This document shows positions 1 through 7,417 of a DNA stretch of 28,709 bases, in pieces. The stretch comes from an uncultured Bacilli bacterium (GTDB taxonomy: Bacteria; Bacillota_I; Bacilli_A; RFN20; CAG-631). Position 1 is the stretch's first letter; each line of letters begins with the position of its first letter. The stretch lies in contig CAKPXW010000008.1 of assembly GCA_934202505.1 (NCBI GenBank), positions 1 through 28,709 on the forward strand, given 5' to 3'. A program made the position numbers and the translations under genes. The notes under the pieces were generated by a model. It made no database searches, was not told the DNA's origin, and saw only the letters and a program-made list of their open reading frames with translations.

Positions 1-2
1 AT

Positions 3-824
3 CTTGGTACTATAGAAGAATGGGCGAGTAATGCTTTTCCAAATGAAGAGGCTACACCAGTCAACAAAGGTAGTAATTTTTATGTTAGAAATGATAATGA
101 GTTTGAAACATTTACAGATCTTACATTAAAAGAAGGATTAGTAGTAATCAAACAATATGCATTTTTTAATTTTTCATTTTTAAAAACTGTAACATTACCT
201 ACTAGTCTAAAAAGTATAGGTGAAAAAGCTTTTGCGGAAACTGATATTGCTTGGATGATCGATAATGATGTAGATTACTATACATTTAATGGCAATCCAC
301 ATTACTTAGCGGTTTGCTTATGTAATGATGTTCAAACAGTAAAATTACATGAAGACACTAAAATAATTGGTGAAGCATTTGATCCATATACACCAAAATA
401 TTTACGTAGTGTAGAACTTCCTAAAGGATTAATAGGTATTAGCGATTATGCATTTTATGGATGTTTTCAATTGACTGATTTTTATATTACAATTTCTGGT
501 TCATTAACATATATTGGACAAAGCGCATTTCAAGGATGTGGAAATCTAAAAACAATATCTTTTCCTAAATCTTTAACAACAATAGGAGATAAAGCTTTTA
601 AAGAATGTGAATCTTTAAACTTGATATCGGTTTATGATACCATTGAAAATGTTGGTGTAGATGCTTTTGTTGATTGTAAAAACTTAGATACAATTATATA
701 TTGTAGTAAAAAAGAAGAATTTATAAATAATGTAGCTTTAATTGCAGCTTTAAAACAATTAGGAAGAGATTCGATTAGCATTAGATTTACTGATAACACA
801 GAAGAAACAATAGGAAATTATTAA
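3..824 (+). CDS. BspA-type leucine-rich-repeat protein, 3' fragment (5' end outside window)
   Basis: The frame is open from the first bases of the window (position 3) to the TAA at 822-824, so the gene is cut at its 5' end; the ATG at 255 is internal, because the same repeat pattern continues upstream of it. The visible protein contains degenerate LRR_5/BspA-like units of about 22-24 residues with the pattern 'L..I...AF..C..L..I..P.SL..IG..AF', for example around 'LKSIGEKAF', 'LIGISDYAF', 'LTYIGQSAF' and 'LTTIGDKAF'. Proteins of this family are usually secreted or surface-attached and are common in gut anaerobes and protists; binding partners are mostly unknown. The last ~40 residues leave the repeat pattern, and no sorting motif is seen at the C-terminus. 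No signal peptide can be assessed. Family assignment is good; the role is unknown. Confidence 0.8.
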   Translation, partial: LGTIEEWASNAFPNEEATPVNKGSNFYVRNDNEFETFTDLTLKEGLVVIKQYAFFNFSFLKTVTLPTSLKSIGEKAFAETDIAWMIDNDVDYYTFNGNPHYLAVCLCNDVQTVKLHEDTKIIGEAFDPYTPKYLRSVELPKGLIGISDYAFYGCFQLTDFYITISGSLTYIGQSAFQGCGNLKTISFPKSLTTIGDKAFKECESLNLISVYDTIENVGVDAFVDCKNLDTIIYCSKKEEFINNVALIAALKQLGRDSISIRFTDNTEETIGNY

Positions 825-844
825 ATAATAAAAGTATATTTTAA

Positions 845-878
845 AATAAACTTATCTATGCATAGGTTTATTTTTTTT
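845..878 (+). terminator. Intrinsic terminator after the leucine-rich-repeat gene
   Basis: The arms AATAAAC (845-851) and GTTTATT (866-872) pair, with an inner CTA/TAG pairing around TGCA and a small asymmetric bulge (TTAT). Eight T residues follow (871-878). It lies about 20 bp past the stop codon of the upstream gene. Confidence 0.75.
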
Positions 879-935
879 ATTTACTTAATAATTTTAAATT
901 TATAAATAAATATTTATTTATAATTAAAAATGAAT

Positions 936-941
936 TATAAT
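936..941 (+). promoter_or_regulatory. Likely -10 box for the FtsK membrane-half gene
   Basis: A perfect TATAAT lies 20 bp upstream of the ATG at 961, with a GGAG ribosome binding site at 950-953. The matching -35 region is weak (TTTATT-like at 913-918). The surrounding sequence is almost pure A/T, so only the -10 box is called. Confidence 0.5.
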
Positions 942-960
942 AAGTATGTGGAGTTAGAAT

Positions 961-1974
961 ATGAAAACAAAAAAAAGTAATGTTACTTATAAAAACTTAG
1001 ATGATAATCAAAGAGCTTCGTTAATGATGTTGATTGGTCTTTTTCTAATCGTGTATTCAATAATTTGTGTTACTGAAGGACCTGGAAAATATTTTAGATT
1101 TCCTTTGACATATTTATTTGGCTCTTATGGTGTTATATATTTAATACCAATTTTATTTATAGGTTTTTATATGCTTATTAAAAGAAAACCAATGGAAATA
1201 TTTAGCAAAATTCAAAATGTTGTATTTGCTTTATTTTTATTTAATTTATTAATTTTAGCAAGTATAAATTCACATGTTGATTTTGATTTTTTAGGTTCTT
1301 TTAAAGCATATAACGATGATTTTTTTGAATATTTTCATGTTGGGGATATTACTGGTATTAGTCAAACAGGTGGAGGATTAATTGGTTATGTTTTTGTAGG
1401 CATAATTAACTCATTTGCGCATATGAATACTAATAATACAGGCAAAATTGTAGCTACTGTAGTGGTAGCAATTATCACTGGAGGATTATTTATAATTTTA
1501 ATGACTCCATTTATTTTAAAACTTATAAATTTTATTAAAGTAAAACAAAGTAAAAAAATAGCAAAAAAGCCAAAGAAAACAAAAAAGCAAAAGAACATAG
1601 ATGATGATGTGAAATTTGAACTTGAAAAAGAAAAAACACCAGTAAATACAAATAATGATGATTTAATAGAAGAACAAGAAGTATCCATATCAGGAAATAA
1701 TTATGAATATAGAAGTGTGATAAAAGAAGATAATAAAAATCATTTAAAGAAAATGATTAGTTGCTTTGATGATGAAATTTATAACACTAATAGTAATCAA
1801 GCAACACAAAATATTCCTACAAATGATAATAGAAATTCCTTTTTTGCAAATAATGATATTTTTAATGATTTTAAAAATGACGAAAAAGTTGTAATTACTA
1901 GTGAAAAAGAAGACCAAATTCAAAATGTTACAATAAAAGAAGAACCAAAATTAGAAGTAGTTGTAATTGAATAA
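961..1974 (+). CDS. ftsK: FtsK/SpoIIIE N-terminal membrane half (split from the motor by an in-frame stop)
   Basis: This 337-residue reading frame encodes four to five hydrophobic segments (about residues 20-40, 46-72, 80-102, 130-155 and 163-190). They include the 'GISQTGGGLIGYVF' segment, which resembles the glycine-rich part of the FtsK/SpoIIIE membrane domain. A long Lys/Glu/Asn-rich linker follows from about residue 193. In the family these helices anchor the DNA translocase at the division septum. The TAA at 1972-1974 ends the frame inside the linker. The following sequence stays open in the same frame through to the motor half, so this is the first half of one ancestral gene. GGAG at 950-953 supports the ATG at 961. 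Alternatives are a recent nonsense mutation, a sequencing error, or a genuinely split, coupled gene. Confidence 0.8.
   Translation: MKTKKSNVTYKNLDDNQRASLMMLIGLFLIVYSIICVTEGPGKYFRFPLTYLFGSYGVIYLIPILFIGFYMLIKRKPMEIFSKIQNVVFALFLFNLLILASINSHVDFDFLGSFKAYNDDFFEYFHVGDITGISQTGGGLIGYVFVGIINSFAHMNTNNTGKIVATVVVAIITGGLFIILMTPFILKLINFIKVKQSKKIAKKPKKTKKQKNIDDDVKFELEKEKTPVNTNNDDLIEEQEVSISGNNYEYRSVIKEDNKNHLKKMISCFDDEIYNTNSNQATQNIPTNDNRNSFFANNDIFNDFKNDEKVVITSEKEDQIQNVTIKEEPKLEVVVIE
1972..1974 (+). other. In-frame TAA stop interrupting ftsK
   Basis: The membrane half (starting at 961) and the motor half (ATG at 2044) are in the same reading frame. The only interruption between 961 and 3627 is this TAA. Codons 1975-2043 are open and have the same Lys/Glu/Asn/Val-rich linker character as the flanks. 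An AAGGAA stretch directly after the stop (1975-1980) could act as a ribosome binding site; the only near-cognate in-frame start at suitable spacing is ATT at 1990. Confidence 0.9.
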
Positions 1975-2043
1975 AAGGAAAATCCATATATTGTTAATAA
2001 TACGGTTAATAGCAATGTTCAAGTTGAAGAAACAAGTGCAAAA

Positions 2044-3627
2044 ATGTCTATAGAAAAGCAAAAAGAAGAAAGAGTAATAGAAACTAAAAATATTGAAGAA
2101 ACTAAACCTACAATTTCCTTATCTTCAGTTTCTTATGAATTACCACCATTATATTTACTAAAAGAGGCTGTTGATAATGGGGCTAATGCTAGAAATGAAG
2201 AATATGCAAGAATGAAAGCTGATATTTTAACAAATAAAATGAAAGAGTTAAATGTCGATGCTCAAATTACTAATTATGTTGTTGGACCTTCAGTTACAAG
2301 ATATGAAATAACATTAGCAGCTGGAGTTAGAGTTAATACATTTGTTAATTTACAAGAAGATTTTAAATTAGCTCTTGGAGTAAATTCTATTCGTATAGAA
2401 GCCCCAATTCCTGGTAAATCAGCAATTGGTATAGAAGTGCCTAATGCTTTTAGAGCAATGGTATCAATGAAAGAGATAATTAGTAATCTACCAAATAAAA
2501 AACAAAAATTATATGTTCCTGTAGGAAAAGATATTGGAGGTCAACCAATATCTGTTGGAATTTGTGATATGCCACATTGTCTTATCTCAGGAGCTACAAA
2601 TTCAGGTAAATCAGTTTGTGCTAATTCAATCATTGTTTCACTTTTAATGAATTATAAGCCAAGTGAAGTAAGAATGATAATGGTCGATCCTAAAAGAGTA
2701 GAAATGCTATTTTATGTAGATATTCCTCATTTACTTTGCCCAATTATTACTGATTCAAATAAGGCATTGGTAGCTTTAGATAAACTTTGTAAACGTATGA
2801 TGGAAAGATTTGATATGTTTGCCAAAGTTGGAGCTAAAAATATTGCTACATATAATGAAATGATGGTGGCAAATGATAAAGAAAAAATGCCATTTATTCT
2901 ATTATTTGTTGATGAATTTGCAGAATTAATGCTTACTAAAAAAGCATCTATGGTAGAAGAAAGAATTCAAAAACTAGTTCAACTTGGTCGTGCCGCTGGA
3001 ATTCATCTAGTTTTATGTACACAAAGACCCGATGTTAATGTTATCACAGGAACAATTAAATCAAATATACCATGTCGTATGACATTTAGATTATCATCTC
3101 TTGCCGACTCAAGAACAGTTATTGATGTTGGAGGAGCAGAAAAACTATTAAATAATGGAGATATGCTATTATTAACTCCTGATTATACAGGTCTTAGAAG
3201 GGTACAAGGTGTATATGTATCGGATAAAGAAATTTCTGATATTGTTGAATATTGTAAAAAACAATTACCACCACAATATGATCCAGAATTTGCTGATTTA
3301 AGAACGGAAGAAGAAATTGCTAAAGAAAGAAGCATGATTAATGATTTAGCAGGCCTTGCAAAAGAAAATAAGTCTTCATCAGATGATGCTTTATATGAGG
3401 ATATAAAAGCATATGTCATAAGCGAAGGAAAAGCTAGTGGATCTTTAATTCAAAGAAAGTTTTCTTTAGGATATAATAAAGCTGCCAGAATGGTAGATAG
3501 ACTTGAAGAAGAAGGTATTGTTGGCCCTGAAAATGGTAGTAAAGGGCGAGAAGTTTTAGTTAATAATAATGTAAAAAACATTGATGATAATGAAGTAGAA
3601 GAAGAAACAATTGATGAAGAAGAATAA
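2044..3627 (+). CDS. ftsK: FtsK/SpoIIIE DNA translocase motor half
   Basis: This is an ATP-driven DNA pump that moves chromosomes through the division septum. The 527-residue frame contains the alpha/beta motor: Walker A GATNSGKS at about residues 183-190, Walker B 'FILLFVDEFAEL', and the family block 'LGRAAGIHLVLCTQRP' with 'GTIKSNIPCR'. A C-terminal winged-helix gamma domain ('GSLIQRKFSLGYNKAARMVD') follows, which in the family reads oriented DNA motifs. The motor looks intact. The first ATG in the frame is at 2044, with only a purine-rich GAAGAAAC stretch upstream and no convincing ribosome binding site. Translation may therefore depend on reinitiation after the TAA at 1974 or on a non-ATG start just after it. 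Because the membrane anchor is separate, the product may be a soluble translocase. Whether it is FtsK or SpoIIIE cannot be decided here. Confidence 0.92.
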   Translation: MSIEKQKEERVIETKNIEETKPTISLSSVSYELPPLYLLKEAVDNGANARNEEYARMKADILTNKMKELNVDAQITNYVVGPSVTRYEITLAAGVRVNTFVNLQEDFKLALGVNSIRIEAPIPGKSAIGIEVPNAFRAMVSMKEIISNLPNKKQKLYVPVGKDIGGQPISVGICDMPHCLISGATNSGKSVCANSIIVSLLMNYKPSEVRMIMVDPKRVEMLFYVDIPHLLCPIITDSNKALVALDKLCKRMMERFDMFAKVGAKNIATYNEMMVANDKEKMPFILLFVDEFAELMLTKKASMVEERIQKLVQLGRAAGIHLVLCTQRPDVNVITGTIKSNIPCRMTFRLSSLADSRTVIDVGGAEKLLNNGDMLLLTPDYTGLRRVQGVYVSDKEISDIVEYCKKQLPPQYDPEFADLRTEEEIAKERSMINDLAGLAKENKSSSDDALYEDIKAYVISEGKASGSLIQRKFSLGYNKAARMVDRLEEEGIVGPENGSKGREVLVNNNVKNIDDNEVEEETIDEEE

Positions 3628-3629
3628 TG

Positions 3630-3658
3630 TTGCTTTTAAAATAATTACATAATATAAT
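3630..3658 (+). promoter_or_regulatory. Sigma-A-type promoter for the acpS operon
   Basis: TTGCTT (3630-3635), a 17-bp spacer and TATAAT (3653-3658), 57 bp upstream of the acpS ATG. The predicted transcript starts near 3665 and includes the AAAGGAGGAT ribosome binding site at 3701-3710. Confidence 0.7.
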
Positions 3659-3714
3659 TGTTTTATAACAATTAATAATTCTCTTGTTTCATTTATTGCA
3701 AAAGGAGGATATTT

Positions 3715-4044
3715 ATGAAAGGTATTGGAATTGATATTGTAAGTGTTTCACGTTTGTCAGCTAGTGTGGCAGATAAAATTTTATCTAAAAAAGAAATGGT
3801 AGAATTTAAAGGTTACATGAAATCAGATAAAGAAAGAGCTATGAATTTTTTAGGTGGAAGGCTTGCTTCTAAAGAAGCATATTTAAAGGCTATAGGCGTT
3901 GGAATATATCAAGGAGTTGCGCTAACAGAATTATCAATATATAAAGATGAAAATGGCGTGCCAAAGTTTAAAAATGTACCAAATGCTTTATTAACTTTAT
4001 CACACGATGCAGGCGTTGCGGTTGCAGTAGTTGTTATTTTATAA
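3715..4044 (+). CDS. acpS: Holo-[acyl-carrier-protein] synthase
   Basis: The enzyme transfers 4'-phosphopantetheine from coenzyme A to apo-acyl carrier protein, activating it for fatty acid synthesis in the cytoplasm. At 109 residues it is slightly shorter than the usual ~120. It has the N-terminal 'GIGIDIV' metal-binding motif (Asp7), the block 'GGRLASKEAYLKAIG' with the conserved Glu (Glu54), and the C-terminal 'LTLSHDAGVAVAVV'. The start is supported by a strong ribosome binding site (AAAGGAGG). It is the first gene after a good promoter and precedes thyA, with a hairpin between them; acpS is often the lead gene of mixed housekeeping operons in low-GC Gram-positives. Confidence 0.93.
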   Translation: MKGIGIDIVSVSRLSASVADKILSKKEMVEFKGYMKSDKERAMNFLGGRLASKEAYLKAIGVGIYQGVALTELSIYKDENGVPKFKNVPNALLTLSHDAGVAVAVVVIL

Positions 4045-4064
4045 ATGGTGATTATTCACCATTT
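4043..4064 (+). terminator. Hairpin between acpS and thyA (weak terminator or processing site)
   Basis: Perfect 9-bp arms AAATGGTGA (4043-4051) and TCACCATTT (4056-4064) enclose a 4-nt loop. The run of T after it is short and broken, and the thyA ribosome binding site (AGGAGGA) lies 10 bp further on. It may be a partial terminator, an attenuator or an mRNA stability element within the operon. Confidence 0.5.
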
Positions 4065-4084
4065 TATTAATTTAGGAGGAAAAC

Positions 4085-4957
4085 ATGGAACAATATAAAA
4101 AAATGTGTCAAGATATCTTGGAAAAAGGAAAATATAAAGATGATCGTACAAATACAGGAACAATTTCTTTATTTGGATATCAATGTAGATATAATTTAAA
4201 CGATGGTTTCCCTTTACTTACAACAAAAAAAGTTTATTATAAAGGGGTACTTGCAGAACTATTATGGATGATATCTGGCTCTACAAATATAAGACCTCTT
4301 GTTTTACAAAATGTTAATATTTGGAATGAATGGCCATATGAAAAATATAAAGCATCTAAAGAATATAAAAATGAAACTATTCAAGAATTTATAAGCAAAA
4401 TTAAAGAAAATGAAAAATTTGCTAATATTTGGGGCGATTTAGGTCCAGTATATGGACATCAATGGCGTGATTTTTTTGGTGTAGATCAAATAAAAGAACT
4501 TGAACATGAACTAAAAACAAATAAGTTTTCGAGAAGATTAATTTTATGTGCTTGGAATCCTGCACAACTTAAAGATATGGCTTTACCACCATGTCATGCT
4601 TTTGTTCAATTTTATGTCGATGCTGATGATAGATTATCATGTCAATTATATCAAAGAAGTGGAGATGTTTTTTTAGGAGTTCCATTTAATATAGCAAGTT
4701 ATGCTACTTTAACAATGATGCTAGCAAAAGTATGTAATTTAAAACTTGGTGATTTTATTCATACTCTAGGGGATGCTCATATTTATAAAAATCATATTGA
4801 GCAAGTTAAATTACAACTTACAAGAGAATGTAGAAAATTACCAAAATTAAACATTTTAAAAGATAATGCAACATCAATAACAGATTTTAAATATGAAGAC
4901 TTTTCTCTTGAAGATTACGAACCATGGCCAGCAATAAAAGGAGAAGTTGCTGTATGA
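4085..4957 (+). CDS. thyA: Thymidylate synthase
   Basis: It methylates dUMP to dTMP using methylenetetrahydrofolate and releases dihydrofolate. The 290-residue length fits the ThyA family. Visible motifs are the 'RTNTGTISLFGYQ' N-terminal block, 'GDLGPVYGHQWR', the catalytic 'LPPCHAFVQFYV' with Cys170, 'QRSGDVFLGVPFNIASY' and 'LGDAHIYKNH'. A strong AGGAGGA ribosome binding site precedes the ATG. The TGA stop overlaps the folA start (ATGA), so the dihydrofolate produced here is recycled by the translationally coupled next gene. The Lys/Asn-rich insert around residues 86-110 is typical of the longer bacterial ThyA forms. Confidence 0.97.
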   Translation: MEQYKKMCQDILEKGKYKDDRTNTGTISLFGYQCRYNLNDGFPLLTTKKVYYKGVLAELLWMISGSTNIRPLVLQNVNIWNEWPYEKYKASKEYKNETIQEFISKIKENEKFANIWGDLGPVYGHQWRDFFGVDQIKELEHELKTNKFSRRLILCAWNPAQLKDMALPPCHAFVQFYVDADDRLSCQLYQRSGDVFLGVPFNIASYATLTMMLAKVCNLKLGDFIHTLGDAHIYKNHIEQVKLQLTRECRKLPKLNILKDNATSITDFKYEDFSLEDYEPWPAIKGEVAV

Positions 4958-5424
4958 TATCAATAATTGTTGCAATTAGCCCTAATAATAGAGCTATAGG
5001 TAAAGATAATAAAATCCCTTGGCATATTAGTGAAGATTTCAAACATTTTAAAGAATATACTACTGGAAAGACAATCTTAATGGGAGATAATACATTTTAT
5101 TCTATAGGAAAACCTTTACCAAATCGTAAAACTATAGTAGCTACTATTAAAGATTTTAAATATGATCATGAAGATGTTTCTGTAACACATGATTTATATA
5201 AAACTTTAGATTGTTATAAAAATTCAAATGAAGAATTAGTTGTTTGTGGTGGAGCGATGATATATAAATTATCATTACCATATGTAGATAAACTTGTTAT
5301 TTCCGAACTAAAAAAAGAATATGATGGAGATACTTTTTTCCCAGAATTTAAAGAAAATTTCAAACTAATTTCTGTTGTAGAAAAAGAAGAGTTTTATATA
5401 AAAACTTATGTGAGGAATAAATAA
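4954..5424 (+). CDS. folA: Dihydrofolate reductase
   Basis: It reduces dihydrofolate to tetrahydrofolate with NADPH. The protein is 156 residues when started at 4954. An upstream in-frame ATG at 4924 lies inside thyA and adds a Cys/Arg-rich leader that does not belong to the family. The start at 4954 has AAGGAGA at 4938-4944 and overlaps the thyA stop as ATGA. Visible motifs are the N-terminal 'ISIIVAISPNNRAIGKDNKI' with 'PWHISEDFKHFK', 'KTILMGDNTFYSIGKPLPNR' (the usual family residue is Arg where Asp follows MG) and 'VVCGGAMIYKLSLPYVDKL'. It is paired with thyA as in many bacteria. Confidence 0.95.
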   Translation: MISIIVAISPNNRAIGKDNKIPWHISEDFKHFKEYTTGKTILMGDNTFYSIGKPLPNRKTIVATIKDFKYDHEDVSVTHDLYKTLDCYKNSNEELVVCGGAMIYKLSLPYVDKLVISELKKEYDGDTFFPEFKENFKLISVVEKEEFYIKTYVRNK

Positions 5425-6159
5425 ATGATAAAATATATAATTGTTTGTTTAAGAGCTGTATTTCCTATAATTTTTGGTTGTATAAAATGCTCTTATATGG
5501 CACATCATAAAGATAAATATCCTCTCGAAATTCGTTATGCAAAAGCAAGAAAACTTGCAATTTATGTTAATAGATGTTTTCGTGCTCATTTAATAGTTGA
5601 AAATCAACAAATTGTTGATGATAATCATCAACATGGTCGTATTTATATATGTAATCATCAAACTGTTTTTGATATATTGGCAATGTTTGAATTATCTTCA
5701 AGACCAATAACTTTTATTTCTAAAAAAGAAAATAAAAAAGTTCCATTTTTAAATGTTGTTAGTAACTGTATTGATACATTATATATAGATAGAAATGATG
5801 TTAGACAATCAATAAAAATTTGTAAACAAGCTGGAGAACTTGCTTCAAAAGAAAATAGAGATATTGTTTTATTCCCTGAAGGAACAAGAAGTAAAGATGG
5901 AAGAGTACATGAATTTAGATCTGCCTTGCTATCTTTAGTTAGTAATAGTAAAGTTGAAGTTGTTATGGTCTGTCTTTATAATTCAAAAGGACCTTTAAAG
6001 TTTAGATTTATTAAGTATCCAAAAGAATATGTTAAAGTAAAAGTATTTGAACCATTATCGTATGAATATTTTCTTGAAAATAAAAAAACTTTTGCTGAAT
6101 ATACACGCAATGCTATTCAAGACCAATATGATTTATATGATAAAGAAAGGAAAAAATAA
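5425..6159 (+). CDS. plsC: 1-acyl-sn-glycerol-3-phosphate acyltransferase (PlsC family), copy 1
   Basis: It likely acylates lysophosphatidic acid to phosphatidic acid at the membrane. The 244-residue protein has one N-terminal hydrophobic segment (about residues 3-25). It has the acyltransferase motifs 'CNHQTVFDILAM' (HX4D) and 'LFPEGTRSKDGR', and 'NCIDTLYIDR' between them. The ATG follows the folA stop directly, with GAGGA at 5412-5416. It is one of two PlsC-family genes in the window; the other (17271-18008) sits beside a diacylglycerol kinase. Exact substrate specificity cannot be read from the sequence. Confidence 0.88.
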   Translation: MIKYIIVCLRAVFPIIFGCIKCSYMAHHKDKYPLEIRYAKARKLAIYVNRCFRAHLIVENQQIVDDNHQHGRIYICNHQTVFDILAMFELSSRPITFISKKENKKVPFLNVVSNCIDTLYIDRNDVRQSIKICKQAGELASKENRDIVLFPEGTRSKDGRVHEFRSALLSLVSNSKVEVVMVCLYNSKGPLKFRFIKYPKEYVKVKVFEPLSYEYFLENKKTFAEYTRNAIQDQYDLYDKERKK

Positions 6160-6161
6160 AT

Positions 6162-7415
6162 ATGAATATTATTGATATTATTTTAAAAAAATCTAATAAA
6201 GAAGTATTATCTAGAGAAGAAATAGAATATTTTGTAACTAATTATACAAATGGTACAATCAAAGATTATCAAATGTCATCTTTATTAATGGCAATAAAAT
6301 TAAATGGTATGACAGATGATGAAACTGTAGATTTAACAAGAGCTATGCTTTATAGTGGTGATGTAAATGATTTATCTTCTTTAAACGGGATTACTGTTGA
6401 TAAACATTCAACTGGTGGTGTTGGCGATAAAACTACTATCGTATTAGCTCCACTTGTTGCATCTTGTGGTCTTATAATGGCTAAAATGTCTGGAAGAGGA
6501 TTAGGTCATACAGGGGGAACAATAGATAAACTTGAATCAATTCCTGGTTTTAATACTTCATTAACTCCAAAACAATTTTTTAATCAAGTAAAAAAAATTG
6601 GTCTTGCCGTTGTTGGACAAACTAGTGAACTTGTACCAGCTGATAAAAAAATGTATGCTTTAAGAGATGTTACAGGTACTGTTGATTCAATGCCTTTAAT
6701 TTGTTCTTCAATAGTTTCTAAAAAACTTGCAAGTGGTGCTTCAATAATTGAACTTGATGTTAAATATGGTGATGGTGCTTTTATGAAAAGTAAAGAAAAA
6801 GCAACAGAACTTGCTAACTTAATGATTTATGTTGGTAAAAAACTTGGGAGAAGCATCAAAGCAGTTATTTCTTCGATGGATGAACCTTTAGGAAATGCTA
6901 TTGGTAATTCCTTAGAAGTTATTGAAAGTATTGAAACTTTAAAAGGAAAAGGACCAAAGGATTTAACAGATTTATGTCTTCATATTTGTAGTGAATTTTT
7001 ATTAGAAGCTAAATTTTTCGATACATATGAAAAAGCTCATACTTTTGCTAGTGAAAAATTATATAATGGAGATGCTTTAGTAAAGTTTAAAGAATTTGTT
7101 GCCGCTCAAGGTGGAAATCCTTTAGTGGTAGATGATTATAAATTATTTAAACAACCAAAATACACATATGAAATTTTATCTAATAAAGAAGGAACAATCA
7201 AATGTGTTAAGGCTTTAGCAATAGGACATGCTAGTATGTTACTTGGCGGAGGAAGAGCAAGTAAAGAAGATGTAATTGATATGTCGGCAGGTATTGTTCT
7301 TGCTCATAAAGATGGTGCAAGTGTTAAAGTAAATGATTTACTATGTACTTGTTATTCAGATAAACCATTAACTGATGAAATTAAAAATATGATATTAAAC
7401 GCTTTTGAATTTTAA
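6162..7415 (+). CDS. pdp: Pyrimidine-nucleoside (or thymidine) phosphorylase
   Basis: It splits pyrimidine nucleosides with phosphate into the base and (deoxy)ribose-1-phosphate, so it salvages or degrades thymidine and uridine in the cytoplasm. The 417 residues show the family glycosyltransferase domains and the signature 'SGRGLGHTGGTIDKLESIPG', with 'VDKHSTGGVGDKTT' for phosphate binding and 'LYALRDVTGTVDS'-like sequence ('MYALRDVTGTVDS'). It is slightly shorter than the usual ~430. It starts 2 bp after plsC, with AAAGGA upstream. Its position behind thyA and folA puts thymidine metabolism in one transcript. Whether it accepts both uridine and thymidine is not decidable here. Confidence 0.92.
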   Translation: MNIIDIILKKSNKEVLSREEIEYFVTNYTNGTIKDYQMSSLLMAIKLNGMTDDETVDLTRAMLYSGDVNDLSSLNGITVDKHSTGGVGDKTTIVLAPLVASCGLIMAKMSGRGLGHTGGTIDKLESIPGFNTSLTPKQFFNQVKKIGLAVVGQTSELVPADKKMYALRDVTGTVDSMPLICSSIVSKKLASGASIIELDVKYGDGAFMKSKEKATELANLMIYVGKKLGRSIKAVISSMDEPLGNAIGNSLEVIESIETLKGKGPKDLTDLCLHICSEFLLEAKFFDTYEKAHTFASEKLYNGDALVKFKEFVAAQGGNPLVVDDYKLFKQPKYTYEILSNKEGTIKCVKALAIGHASMLLGGGRASKEDVIDMSAGIVLAHKDGASVKVNDLLCTCYSDKPLTDEIKNMILNAFEF

Positions 7416-7417
7416 TT

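Noticed and set aside
904..919. AT-only palindrome (AAATAAATATTTATTT) upstream of the FtsK membrane half
   Set aside because: It contains no G or C and lies in an almost pure A/T spacer, where such palindromes arise by chance. No operator function can be supported.
1386..1688. A 100-codon minus-strand open frame with Phe-rich sequence
   Set aside because: It lies antisense to the Lys-rich linker of the FtsK membrane half; AAA/AAG codons read backwards give Phe and Leu. No start signals support it.
1972..1974. Alternative genetic code with TAA reassigned as a sense codon
   Set aside because: Most other genes in the window end with TAA at sensible places, often overlapping or abutting the next start codon. 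A single interruption fits mutation, error or gene splitting better.
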